A DNA stretch of 64,000 nucleotides from an uncultured Clostridia bacterium (GTDB taxonomy: Bacteria > Bacillota > Clostridia > Oscillospirales > Butyricicoccaceae), in NCBI GenBank assembly GCA_947856675.1, contig CANUCM010000067.1, positions 1 through 64,000 on the forward strand, in the 5' to 3' direction. The first letter of the stretch is position 1. Each line of letters starts with the position of its first letter. The position numbers were made by a program, and so were the translations under genes. The notes below the pieces were generated by a model, which saw nothing but the letters and a program-made list of their open reading frames with translations, did not search any database and was not told where the DNA came from. Shown here piece by piece: positions 1 through 7,727 of this stretch.

Positions 1-31
1 ATGAGATTACGGCCTGACTGCAGAATAGCGC

Positions 32-66
32 AAAGCCCACAGGTTTATCGGCCTGTGGGCTTTCTG
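32..66 (+). terminator. Rho-independent terminator of an upstream gene
   Basis: A perfect 12-bp stem (32-43 with 52-63) with an 8-nt loop runs into a short T-rich tract. It ends a transcript entering from the left edge; no coding sequence of that upstream gene is recognisable in the window. Confidence 0.8.
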
Positions 67-250
67 TTGTAATAAGGGTGGAACTGTGCGATGGGCTATG
101 CTAAAATAAGGTTAATGTACTGCTGGAAACACAGTGGTTGCCAAAGGAAAGGTGTCTCTTGTGATGCTGAGTAACTTAAATCTACAGGACATTTAAATTA
201 GGCTCGTACCAGCAGAAATGATGTATCGGCACTATCTTGAGGATACAAAA
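67..250. other. Intergenic stretch, nothing recognised
   Basis: Between the edge terminator and the promoter of the nuclease gene I see no open frame with a ribosome binding site, no tRNA-like fold and no repeat. With the flanking terminator and promoter it makes up the gene-free first 309 bases. Confidence 0.5.
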
Positions 251-278
251 TTGGATGTGGGTGCGCTGTTGTTATAAT
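251..278 (+). promoter_or_regulatory. Sigma-A promoter of the Mrr-like nuclease gene
   Basis: TTGGAT (251-256), a 16-bp spacer and a perfect TATAAT (273-278). The upstream in-frame ATG at 277 lies inside the -10 box and would not be transcribed, which supports the ATG at 310 as the real start. Confidence 0.65.
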
Positions 279-309
279 GATTTTATATGTAAAAATTGGG
301 GGATTGCCG

Positions 310-1128
310 ATGATTCTTGATTATAATGAATATGTGACAGAAAGTGGCCATAAAGGCGTGGTAAATTATGTCTCAATCGAGTCAAGGCTTCCACTATTTT
401 CCCACAAATCAATTTGCCCATTTTGTCACACAGATATCAAAGCCGTTATTTATCAAAAATCGCAAAGAGATTACCCGGAGTGGCTATTTGGATCTTTTGA
501 CCAGCTGGAAGAAGTAATTCAATGTCCGGTCTGTGGGTGGTGGGAGTATAAATATCAAAACAATAGTGACGCAGTTATTGATGGAATCAGGGCTTCTGAT
601 ATTGAGTACTCTTCCGCTATATTAAAGCGGTACGATAATTCGTCATGCGAAGTACCTATTGATGCTTTGAGACAGCAATTGTTAAAAACTCCAGATATCA
701 TTTATTCTATCGACCCACACAAGATGGAAGATTTGGTCCGCTCTGTGTTTTCTGATTTTTATCCATCCTGTAAGGTATATTCTTTTGGAAAAACCCGCGA
801 TGGAGGTAAAGACGGCATACTGGTTGATAATGATGGGGCACAGATATTGCTACAGATCAAACGGCGTGAAAACCCAAAATCCACGGAGGGAGTAATTCCC
901 CTCCGTGAACTCATGGGGGTCTCTCTTATGTACGACAATGTTAAAGGTTGCATATTTGTAACTACAGCTGACCATTTCTCTCGTGATGCTACCAAATACG
1001 CTAAAGCCATGGAAACAAAGCGTAGGGTTGATAAGTTTGAGCTAATTGATTGCCGAGAATTTTTAAAGCGCATTGATTTAACAACGGATAAACTACCAAC
1101 TGCATGGGAATCTTTACTAAAGTTATGA
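310..1128 (+). CDS. Mrr-like restriction endonuclease with zinc-ribbon N-terminus
   Basis: A 272-residue protein, probably a DNA-cleaving restriction enzyme of the Mrr / PD-(D/E)xK fold. The N-terminal part has two CxxC knuckles (C36/C39 and C72/C75) that could bind zinc. The C-terminal half carries the nuclease core: an acidic helix with E140 (motif MEDLV), then GGKDG with D168 and QIK with K184, the usual D...QxK catalytic pattern. The start at 310 has GGGGGA seven bases upstream and lies downstream of the promoter. The gene is clearly more AT-rich than the rest of the window and is flanked by restriction-system remnants, so horizontal acquisition is likely. No methyltransferase is next to it, so it may be a modification-dependent (type IV-like) enzyme; that is inference. 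Confidence 0.7.
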   Translation: MILDYNEYVTESGHKGVVNYVSIESRLPLFSHKSICPFCHTDIKAVIYQKSQRDYPEWLFGSFDQLEEVIQCPVCGWWEYKYQNNSDAVIDGIRASDIEYSSAILKRYDNSSCEVPIDALRQQLLKTPDIIYSIDPHKMEDLVRSVFSDFYPSCKVYSFGKTRDGGKDGILVDNDGAQILLQIKRRENPKSTEGVIPLRELMGVSLMYDNVKGCIFVTTADHFSRDATKYAKAMETKRRVDKFELIDCREFLKRIDLTTDKLPTAWESLLKL

Positions 1129-1217
1129 TACCGTTTGCCCTCATCCCGATAAAGAAACATAGTCGCAAAAGAGAATCTCTTCAAATTGTTAAATTGTTCC
1201 AGCGTAAGATAAGGTTA

Positions 1218-1265
1218 TGAACCCCCTTGGCGCAAAATGAACCCCCTAACGCCAAAGGGGGTTCA
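1218..1265. repeat. Inverted/direct repeat resembling an IS terminus
   Basis: TGAACCCCCTTGGCG (1218-1232) is repeated in part as TGAACCCCCT (1238-1247) and returns inverted as CGCCAAAGGGGGTTCA (1250-1265), giving a long hairpin with one bulged base. Multiple short terminal repeats of this kind are seen at the ends of some insertion sequences (IS21 family among them). No transposase is adjacent, so this would be a left-over end. Identification is tentative. Confidence 0.45.
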
Positions 1266-1294
1266 CTTGTATCACAATTAGGGTCATTTGCCAC

Positions 1295-1329
1295 AAAAAG
1301 CCGTGAAGTCGTTGATTTCACGGCTTTTT
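1295..1329. terminator. Terminator hairpin stranded upstream of the hsdR remnant
   Basis: Perfect 13-bp stem (1295-1307 with 1317-1329), 9-nt loop, arms ending in five A and five T. It lies within a frame that stays open into the hsdR remnant, so the foreign piece carrying this terminator was apparently joined in frame to the hsdR 3' end. Confidence 0.75.
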
Positions 1330-1922
1330 ATAAGCAGCTGCAAGATCTCATCAAATTTCTGGACGAAGGCGGCGAGCAAAAGCGTATCATCACCAAACTC
1401 GCCGACCCGGTCATAGACCGGCAGGAAGGTTCCACGCTGGATACTGCCTATGATTTTGAGGACTACCGGGCCACGGTCAACCGCTATGTGAATGAGCACG
1501 GGAACACGCTGGCCATCTACAAGTTAACCCATAACATCCCGTTGGCAACCGGCGACTATCAGGAGCTGGAGCGGGTACTCGCCTGCGAGCTGGGCAATAA
1601 AGAGGACTATGCCCGTGAGTTTGGCGACACGCCATTTGGACTCCTGGTGCGGAAAATTGCCAAGCTGGACCACGACGCGGCCATGCAGGCTTTTTCCTCC
1701 TTCATCAACGACCAGTCTTTGAACCAGGACCAGATTGCTTTCTTACACAAGGTCACCAACCACATTGAATTAAACGGGCACATGGAGAGCGTGGCGGTGC
1801 TGGCCAAGCCGCCGTTTGACAAGCCCATCAGCTTTTTAAAGCTGTTTGATGCCAAGACCCGGGATTCCATCCTGGAGGCCATCAATCGGGTGCGGGAGAA
1901 TGCCGTGGAAGTGACGGCGTAA
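1330..1922 (+). pseudogene. 3' remnant of type I restriction subunit R (hsdR)
   Basis: The last about 195 codons of an HsdR-type protein, matching the C-terminal EcoEI-R-like helical domain that contacts the modification enzyme (the family is usually 800-1100 residues). Recognisable pieces are a YDFEDY segment, a KLTHNIPL segment, a QDQIAFL segment and a terminal PPF...LKLF...AINRVREN stretch. The helicase and nuclease parts are missing. The frame is open upstream to about 1227, but that part encodes only the repeat and hairpin and has no ribosome binding site. It is therefore a truncated, probably silent gene left by a deletion or insertion. Confidence 0.7.
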
Positions 1923-1935
1923 AAGGAGTCTACAT

Positions 1936-2252
1936 ATGGGGAAAGAGAAACAAACCGGCGTAATTTATATTCTGAGCGAATATGGCGTGTTGGACGGCGA
2001 CTCGGTCGAGAGCGCTGCCGCCCCAGCCGTCTATGGCAGCGACGACACAGGCACAAACAAAATCGCCACCGTGCCTGCACCCATACTCCGGCTACTGCAA
2101 CGTGGAGCCGAACCATTTCACCGCCGACATCACGGCAAAGGATATTGCCGGTGCCCGTGTCAACCTGGGCGGCGCTCTGATCGGCAGCAGCTGGGAGCAG
2201 ACCCAGCAGATCGACAGCGTCACCGCATACGGCCTGGATGCGGGTATCCTGG
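1936..2252 (+). pseudogene. Scrambled remnant: GIY-YIG-like start joined to an unknown fragment
   Basis: A strong AAAGGAG site precedes an ATG whose first codons (MGKEKQTGVIYIL) look like the first strand of a T5orf172/GIY-YIG domain, a gene type often found beside type I restriction genes. After about 13 codons the resemblance stops. A second, different coding fragment is visible in another frame, with a plausible stretch at about 2090-2250 (VEPNHFTADITAKDIAGARV), which I do not recognise. I read this as a composite deletion scar. The long plus-strand frame continuing to 3081 is antisense to the next gene and not real. Confidence 0.45.
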
Positions 2253-2290
2253 AAAGGGCCGGGGGCAGCAGCCCCCGGCCCTTTGTTGCT
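2253..2290 (+). terminator. Rho-independent terminator
   Basis: Perfect 14-bp GC-rich stem (2253-2266 with 2271-2284), AGCA loop, then a T-rich tail. It closes the remnant region on the plus strand. Confidence 0.8.
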
Positions 2291-2349
2291 TCAATCGGAT
2301 TGCCCGTTTGGCGGTATACTTTAAAATGTTAAAAGACAGGAATGAATAT

Positions 2350-3987
2350 TTATGGGGCCGGAGGAGCGTCACGCCCGTCGGGAAAACCTCCGCCGGGCTG
2401 GCCGAATTTACCGCCGCCCATCTGGCCGGGATTGTCTTCCGAGCCGTCGTTGGTGGTAACATCTCCGCCGTTGTTGGTGTAGGTTCCGTCGCAGTCCAGA
2501 GCCGTGTCACCCTTGCCGTTGCATGTCAGTGCCAGCGCGCCGCCGCTGATGGTCAGGGCGCCGTTGGAATCAATACAGTCGCCGGAGGAAACAATGGTAA
2601 AGGTGCCGCCGTTGATGGTGATAAAACAGTCGGAATCAGCAGTAAAAATATCCTGAGGCCGCCCGCCAAAACCGCCGAAGCCGGAATTGTCTGCGCCGCC
2701 GGCGGCATTAAGGCCGTCGTCATTGGAATCAATTTCAAATGTACCGTCTTCAATGGTGATGGACAAGCCTTCAATTCCCTCGTAGCAATGGGGGATGGTA
2801 AAGGTTCCGTTTTGGATGGTGAGGTTGTCATCGCAGTGGACGGCATCGTCACCGCTGTTCAGGGTAAATTCTCCGGCAGCGACAGTCATTGCTCCTCCGG
2901 CGTGAAGACAGTCGTCCGCACTGCCGATGGTGAAGGTGCCGCCGTTGATAATGTAGGTGTTTTCGCCTTTGATGCCCTTTTGGCTGACCGGGTTTTCGTC
3001 TGTCTGAGAGGCTGTCGTATCGGGCTGAGCAGGCATTTCGCCCCGCGGGCCGCCCATGGGTCCAAAATCATCGCCGGTTGACATATCCACGCTGGCGCTG
3101 CCTTCACCTGTATACAAATCAAAGGTGCCGCCGTCTATTTGGAGAGCGCCCTGGGCACTGACAGCGTCTCCCTGGGCGGTAACGGTGTATGTGCCGTCGG
3201 CGATGTAAAGAGTGCCCAGGGAGAGATCGTCCGCGTTTTCTGCATGGATGCCGTCTTTGCCTGAGGTGATGGCAAAAGTGCCGCCGGCGATGGCAATGCT
3301 GTCTTTTCCGGAAAGGCCGTGACTGGCAGAGGAAATGGTATAGCGGCCGCCGGTGATGACCAGATCATCTTTGGATACCACGCCGTGGCCGGCCTGTGCA
3401 TTGATGGTTAGGCTTCCGGAGCCGTTGAGAGTCAGATCCGTTTTGGAAAAGATCACGGCGTCAATGCTGTTTTCATCGATGTCCACGTACTCCCCGCCGT
3501 TGGTTAGGGTATTTTGCGTCCCTTCCGCCAGGGTGACAAAAACTTTATCGGCTTCCAGAGCATAAATGGCGGCAGAAGTGCTGCTTGTGATGTCCGCGCC
3601 GGCGAGAACGAGCTGTACCTTGTCGGTCTGTCCGGCGTTTATCACAATTTGGCCGTCGGTGAGGGCGCCGGAGAGAAGATAGACGCCTTCTGCGCCAATA
3701 ATAATTTGGCCATTTTTTGAGGTCACGGTGTCGGAGTCGCAGGCGGCACTGTCCCCGCTGAGCCGGATGGTGATGGCAGCGTCCTCGTCGTAGGTTCCCG
3801 CCAGGTCCCGATCGCTGAACAGGCTGGCTGTATCAATGGTGGACACTGTGGCGGCTTTCGTCTGCCCGGAGGCAGGCGTATCCGCAGCCGGCGATGTCTC
3901 TTCCGGAGTCTGAGTTCCGCATCCGCTGAGAGCCAGCAGGGTACACAATATAACGGCGGCATACCTGTATTTTCTGCTTTTCAGCAT
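2350..3987 (-). CDS. Cthe_2159-like carbohydrate-binding lipoprotein
   Basis: A 545-residue exported lipoprotein: lysine-rich start, hydrophobic stretch and lipobox LALSGC (Cys about 23), then a Ser/Thr/Ala linker. From about residue 90 to 500 it is built of repeated short turns of the type (L/I)xIxGGTFxI with many Gly, Asp and Ser, a right-handed parallel beta-helix as in the cellulose/polygalacturonate-binding family of Cthe_2159. The C-terminus is Gly/Pro-rich. AAGGAG precedes the ATG. It is the third gene of an operon with a VTC-domain protein and a DUF4956 membrane protein, a neighbourhood seen repeatedly in Firmicutes (often with CotH, absent here). It may bind acidic polysaccharide at the cell surface; the biological substrate is unknown. 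Confidence 0.8.
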   Translation of the reverse strand: MLKSRKYRYAAVILCTLLALSGCGTQTPEETSPAADTPASGQTKAATVSTIDTASLFSDRDLAGTYDEDAAITIRLSGDSAACDSDTVTSKNGQIIIGAEGVYLLSGALTDGQIVINAGQTDKVQLVLAGADITSSTSAAIYALEADKVFVTLAEGTQNTLTNGGEYVDIDENSIDAVIFSKTDLTLNGSGSLTINAQAGHGVVSKDDLVITGGRYTISSASHGLSGKDSIAIAGGTFAITSGKDGIHAENADDLSLGTLYIADGTYTVTAQGDAVSAQGALQIDGGTFDLYTGEGSASVDMSTGDDFGPMGGPRGEMPAQPDTTASQTDENPVSQKGIKGENTYIINGGTFTIGSADDCLHAGGAMTVAAGEFTLNSGDDAVHCDDNLTIQNGTFTIPHCYEGIEGLSITIEDGTFEIDSNDDGLNAAGGADNSGFGGFGGRPQDIFTADSDCFITINGGTFTIVSSGDCIDSNGALTISGGALALTCNGKGDTALDCDGTYTNNGGDVTTNDGSEDNPGQMGGGKFGQPGGGFPDGRDAPPAP

Positions 3988-4002
3988 AAAATCAACTCCT
4001 TA

Positions 4003-4698
4003 TTACAGAGTGGCCACAGCATTGTCCTGGTGTCCCAGAGAGATTTCCAGGTTTCCGTTGCGCAGCCGCAGCTGGTCGATAAACTTCTTTTCCTGCGCAG
4101 GGTCTTTCAGGGTCAGATCATAGGTCAACTTGAACAGGCTACCCATATTGGTGGTTTTCACCTGGGTGAGGCAATACCGGCGGGTGTATGTGTCCAGAAC
4201 AGGTTCAAAGACGCCCGCATAGTCCAGATCCTCCGGGATGATGATGTGCAGTGTGCGCTCCGTCGTGCTGACGGCTCCGGTGCGGAGACTGACGGCATTG
4301 TAAACCATCATGGCAGCGCCCAGAATCAGGGTGAACAAAACGCCGTAGCCGAGATACCCCATGCCGGTGCTGAGGCCGGCGCCCATGGCTACAAACAGCG
4401 CTGCGATTTCCCGTGCGGAACCGGGAGCAGAGCGAAAGCGCACCAGATTGAAAGCACCGGCCACTGCCACGCCGGTGCCCACATTGCCGTTGACCATCAT
4501 GATGACCACGCATACCACAGCGGGCAGGATGGCCAGAGTAATCATCAGGCTCCGGCTGAACCGGGAACGCCACATGGTCATACCGCACAGCAGCAGCCCC
4601 AGAAGCAGCGAAACGCCCACACACAGCAGAAAGTCGCCGGGGGCGATACTGTCGGTGAGTGTCGTGTCAAACAGCCCGCGAAATAATGTGTCAAGCAT
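4003..4698 (-). CDS. DUF4956 membrane protein
   Basis: A 231-residue protein with about four predicted membrane segments in the first 140 residues, followed by a soluble C-terminal domain of about 90 residues. The signature stretch between helices (GAFNLVRFRSAPGSAREIA) is typical of DUF4956. Its function is not known, but the family is nearly always next to VTC-domain polyphosphate polymerases, as here, where it overlaps the upstream VTC gene by 8 bases. This points to a membrane partner in polyphosphate synthesis or translocation, which is inference from context. Confidence 0.85.
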   Translation of the reverse strand: MLDTLFRGLFDTTLTDSIAPGDFLLCVGVSLLLGLLLCGMTMWRSRFSRSLMITLAILPAVVCVVIMMVNGNVGTGVAVAGAFNLVRFRSAPGSAREIAALFVAMGAGLSTGMGYLGYGVLFTLILGAAMMVYNAVSLRTGAVSTTERTLHIIIPEDLDYAGVFEPVLDTYTRRYCLTQVKTTNMGSLFKLTYDLTLKDPAQEKKFIDQLRLRNGNLEISLGHQDNAVATL

Positions 4699-5404
4699 AT
4701 TTGTGCGCTCCTTTCCGGCCGTTTAAGATGTCTTCGTAGGCCGTACCGTATTTGGAGTAGGAGGTTTTGAAAAGTCTTTGCTGCGACAGCACCTGTACCA
4801 GCCAAAGGGGAAGTCCTCCGGCGGCTTTCACTTCCATCAGCACCTGATCTGGAGCGAGAAGGGGAGTGCCCCGGGTGTCGGAGTCCAGCGTGAGCGTCTC
4901 CCGGCGGTAGCGGATCTCCCGGTCAAAGGTTACCCGCAAGTTTTCGTCTTTGGCACCGCGGAAGGAATCCCGCTCATAGGAGAGAAACACGGCAGGACGC
5001 AGGGCTTTGTAAAAGTCGGCGGCATAGGCCAGCTCCGACCCGATTTGGCTGTCAGGCCAGCGCTTTGTTCCGGCCACGCATCTCAGGGCGTCATCCTGAG
5101 GCATAAAAATGCGGCGCTTATATACCACGGAGCGATATTTCTTTTTCAGCTCCACAAACACTGGCGCATCCATTTGTGCACGCCTGTAGCTGCGGATGCG
5201 TAGCTTTTCTTTATAGACCGGTTTTTCCAGGCTGCGGCGGATAAGCCGAAAGTCAGGAGTGTCCAGATACAGGTTGCGGATGGAGCTTTGCCCGTATTCA
5301 TCCGGCACAATATGGGGAGCCATGGCGGCCAGTACGGCCTGCATCTGGCGGGTATCCATCAGATATTTGAACTCATACCGCTGAAAGATCATCTGGTTAT
5401 TCAT
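4691..5404 (-). CDS. VTC-domain polyphosphate polymerase-like protein
   Basis: A 237-residue soluble protein of the VTC domain family, related to the catalytic domain of yeast Vtc4, which builds polyphosphate from ATP inside a basic tunnel. The alternating basic strands are visible: RYEFKYLMD (9-17), SIRNLYLDT, KEKLRIRSYRR, FVELKKKYRS and VYKRRI, plus a late acidic LMEVKA strand for metal. It is the first gene of a three-gene operon transcribed away from a two-component system. Catalysis is inferred from the family. Confidence 0.8.
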   Translation of the reverse strand: MNNQMIFQRYEFKYLMDTRQMQAVLAAMAPHIVPDEYGQSSIRNLYLDTPDFRLIRRSLEKPVYKEKLRIRSYRRAQMDAPVFVELKKKYRSVVYKRRIFMPQDDALRCVAGTKRWPDSQIGSELAYAADFYKALRPAVFLSYERDSFRGAKDENLRVTFDREIRYRRETLTLDSDTRGTPLLAPDQVLMEVKAAGGLPLWLVQVLSQQRLFKTSYSKYGTAYEDILNGRKGAHKYA

Positions 5405-5528
5405 TGGCGGGCCTCCGTTTCGGGATGTTGTAAAATGAGTGTAAAAACCGAACCATAACTGGACTTTAAAGACAGGGGGTTTTTCGTAAATAAATTGGAA
5501 ATTCCGGCGCTGTTTTCTCCGAGCAGAT

Positions 5529-5557
5529 GTGACAGTTTTTGCGGCCTGTGTTATGAT
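5529..5557 (+). promoter_or_regulatory. Sigma-A promoter of the two-component operon
   Basis: GTGACA (5529-5534), 17-bp spacer, TATGAT (5552-5557). It lies in the 221-bp gap between the divergent polyphosphate and two-component operons, about 70 bases ahead of the regulator start. Confidence 0.65.
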
Positions 5558-5625
5558 TTTAATTAAAGTTAAGGCGGCGGCGATACACTGCCCTTACCAA
5601 AGCATAAAAGAGAGTAGGCGATACT

Positions 5626-6303
5626 GTGCGCATTTTGCTGGCGGAGGATGAGCGTTCCCTGTCCAGGGCTGTTTCCGCATTGCTTGAGAAGAACAATTAC
5701 TCCGTAGATACAGTGTATGACGGGGAGGAGGCCTTGCATTATTTGGAGGGCGGCAATTATGACGCTTTGATTTTGGATATTATGATGCCCAAGATGGATG
5801 GTTTGAAGGTGCTGCGGCGGCTGCGGCAGCAGGGCAGCCCCATCCCGGTGCTGATGCTTACCGCCAAGTCTGAGGTGGAGGACAAGGTGACCGGTTTGGA
5901 TATGGGGGCAAACGATTACCTTACAAAGCCCTTTTCCACCGCAGAGCTTATGGCCCGCATTCGCGCCATGACCCGCAGCCAGGCCGGAAACCAGGTGACC
6001 AGCTGTCTCACCCTGGGCAACATCACCCTGAATCAGGCCACTTTTGAACTGTCTTCTCCCCACGGCAGCTTTCGTCTGGCCAACAAGGAGTACCAGATGA
6101 TGGAGCTGCTGCTGCGCAATCCGCGGCAGCTCATTCCCACCGAGCGGTTTTTAGAGCGGATTTGGGGGTATGACAGCGAGGTGGAGCTGAATGTGGTGTG
6201 GGTGTATATTTCTTACCTGCGGAAAAAACTCTCCGCCCTGAAGGCTGACATTCAGATAAAAGCCACCCGAAATGCCGGGTATTCGCTGGAGGAACACACA
6301 TGA
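5626..6303 (+). CDS. OmpR/PhoB-family response regulator
   Basis: A 225-residue DNA-binding response regulator. The receiver domain (1-115) has the acidic pocket E7/D8, phospho-acceptor D51 (LILDIMMP), T79 and K101 (TKPF). A winged-helix Trans_reg_C domain spans about 128-222, including the ERIWGYDSEVE and YISYLRKKL segments. Translation begins with GTG. It overlaps the kinase gene by 4 bases (ATGA), so the two are co-translated. The divergent polyphosphate operon is a possible target, but nothing in the sequence proves it. Confidence 0.92.
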   Translation: MRILLAEDERSLSRAVSALLEKNNYSVDTVYDGEEALHYLEGGNYDALILDIMMPKMDGLKVLRRLRQQGSPIPVLMLTAKSEVEDKVTGLDMGANDYLTKPFSTAELMARIRAMTRSQAGNQVTSCLTLGNITLNQATFELSSPHGSFRLANKEYQMMELLLRNPRQLIPTERFLERIWGYDSEVELNVVWVYISYLRKKLSALKADIQIKATRNAGYSLEEHT

Positions 6304-7556
6304 TAGGACGTCTTCGGCGCAAACTTATCGTTGCCTGTATGGTTTCACTGGCCATCGTTTTGGCAGTGATTCTTGGCGGCGTGAACCTGATGAGCTATTA
6401 TAAGGTGGTTTCCGATGCCGACACGGTGCTGTCCTTCCTCAGCGAAAACCGCGGCGTCTTTCCCAAGGGGCAGCCCATGGAGGAGGCGCCGGCTCCCCAG
6501 GCGCCGGAAGCCAACTGGGAGCACCGGCGGCTCTTCTCGCCGGAAACTCCATACGAGTCCCGGTTCTTCTCGGTCCAGCTGGACGGCGATGGGCAGGTGC
6601 TCCAGACCGACACCCGCCAGATCGCCGCGGTGGACGAGGAAGAGGCGGCCCTCTACGCCCGAACCGTGGCGGACTCCGGCCGCACTGCGGGTTTCTGGGA
6701 CGACTACCGCTATCTGGTTGTGGCCGACGCCGGGAACACGCGGGTTATTTTCCTGGATTGCAGCCGGGGCCTGTCCTCCTTCCGCACCACTCTGCTGGCC
6801 AGCCTGGCCCTGTCACTGGCGGGGCTGCTGGCTGTGCTGGTGCTGCTGCTTGTCCTGTCCAAGCGCATTGTCCGGCCGATGGCGGAGAGCTACGAAAAGC
6901 AAAAGAGGTTCATCACCGATGCCGGACACGAGCTGAAGACTCCTATGACCATTATCAGTGCGGATGCCGATCTGGCAGAGATGGAGTGCGGGGAAAACCA
7001 GTGGATCTCCGATATTCGCCGCCAGGCTCAGCGGCTGACCGGGCTGACCAACGATCTTATCTACCTCTCCCGCATGGAAGAGGAACAGCCCAAGCTCCAG
7101 CTTATTGACTTTCCACTCTCCGATGTGGCCGAGGAAATGGCACAGTCTTTCCAGGCTCTTGCCAAAAGTCAGGGGAAGGAGTTTTCTCTGCATATCCAGC
7201 CCATGATTTCCTTTCACGGGGATGAGAAGGCCATTCGCCAGCTTTTTTCCATCCTGCTGGACAACGCCTTGAAATATTCGCCTGCCGGAGGATATCTGGA
7301 TTTGGGGCTGGAAAAACAGGGGAGAACGCTCGTTCTCACGGTTTCCAACACATCGGTCCAGCCCATTGAACAGGACAAACTGCCGCACCTCTTTGACCGC
7401 TTTTACCGCGCAGACCAGTCCCGCAACAGTCAGACCGGCGGCTATGGATTGGGGTTGTCCGTTGCCAGAAGCATTGTATCGGCCCATAAGGGGAAAATTC
7501 GGGCAGAAAGCCCCGATGGGTTGACTCTGACATTTGCAGTTCATTTGCCTGCGTAA
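6300..7556 (+). CDS. Membrane sensor histidine kinase
   Basis: A 418-residue kinase that partners the preceding regulator. Membrane helix 1 is at about 10-30, followed by an extracellular sensor domain of about 125 residues with a Pro/Ala/Glu-rich stretch, and membrane helix 2 at about 160-183. A very short linker leads to the dimerisation/phosphotransfer helix with H210 (DAGHELKTP). The ATP-binding domain has an N box (LLDNALKYSP), an F box (LFDRFYRAD) and a G2 box (GYGLGLSVA). Domain order is typical of class I kinases. The signal sensed is unknown. Confidence 0.92.
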   Translation: MIGRLRRKLIVACMVSLAIVLAVILGGVNLMSYYKVVSDADTVLSFLSENRGVFPKGQPMEEAPAPQAPEANWEHRRLFSPETPYESRFFSVQLDGDGQVLQTDTRQIAAVDEEEAALYARTVADSGRTAGFWDDYRYLVVADAGNTRVIFLDCSRGLSSFRTTLLASLALSLAGLLAVLVLLLVLSKRIVRPMAESYEKQKRFITDAGHELKTPMTIISADADLAEMECGENQWISDIRRQAQRLTGLTNDLIYLSRMEEEQPKLQLIDFPLSDVAEEMAQSFQALAKSQGKEFSLHIQPMISFHGDEKAIRQLFSILLDNALKYSPAGGYLDLGLEKQGRTLVLTVSNTSVQPIEQDKLPHLFDRFYRADQSRNSQTGGYGLGLSVARSIVSAHKGKIRAESPDGLTLTFAVHLPA

Positions 7557-7727
7557 TTTTTTCATTTTCATTTTGGCTGCGCTTTTATCCCGAAGGCAAA
7601 AACGCTTCCCACCGAAACGGCACCGCACTTCAGGGGAGCTGCTGTGTTGGCACAATGAAAGCGGATGTCATTTTATCCTCTTTTTGTGGCACAATACAGG
7701 CAGGCCACAGGATAAAGGAGGGCACCG

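Noticed and set aside
277..309. Upstream ATG extending the Mrr-like gene by 11 codons
   Set aside because: It lies inside the -10 box of the only visible promoter and has no Shine-Dalgarno site; the ATG at 310 has both in order.
1936..3081. Long plus-strand frame of 381 codons
   Set aside because: Beyond about 2250 it runs antisense through the beta-helix lipoprotein gene; the repeats of that gene create an artificial open frame. Only the first part is kept, as a remnant.
7648..7695. TGGCACAAT repeated at 7648 and 7687, suggestive of sigma-54 sites
   Set aside because: Neither copy has the GC at the right spacing required for a -12 box; probably chance.
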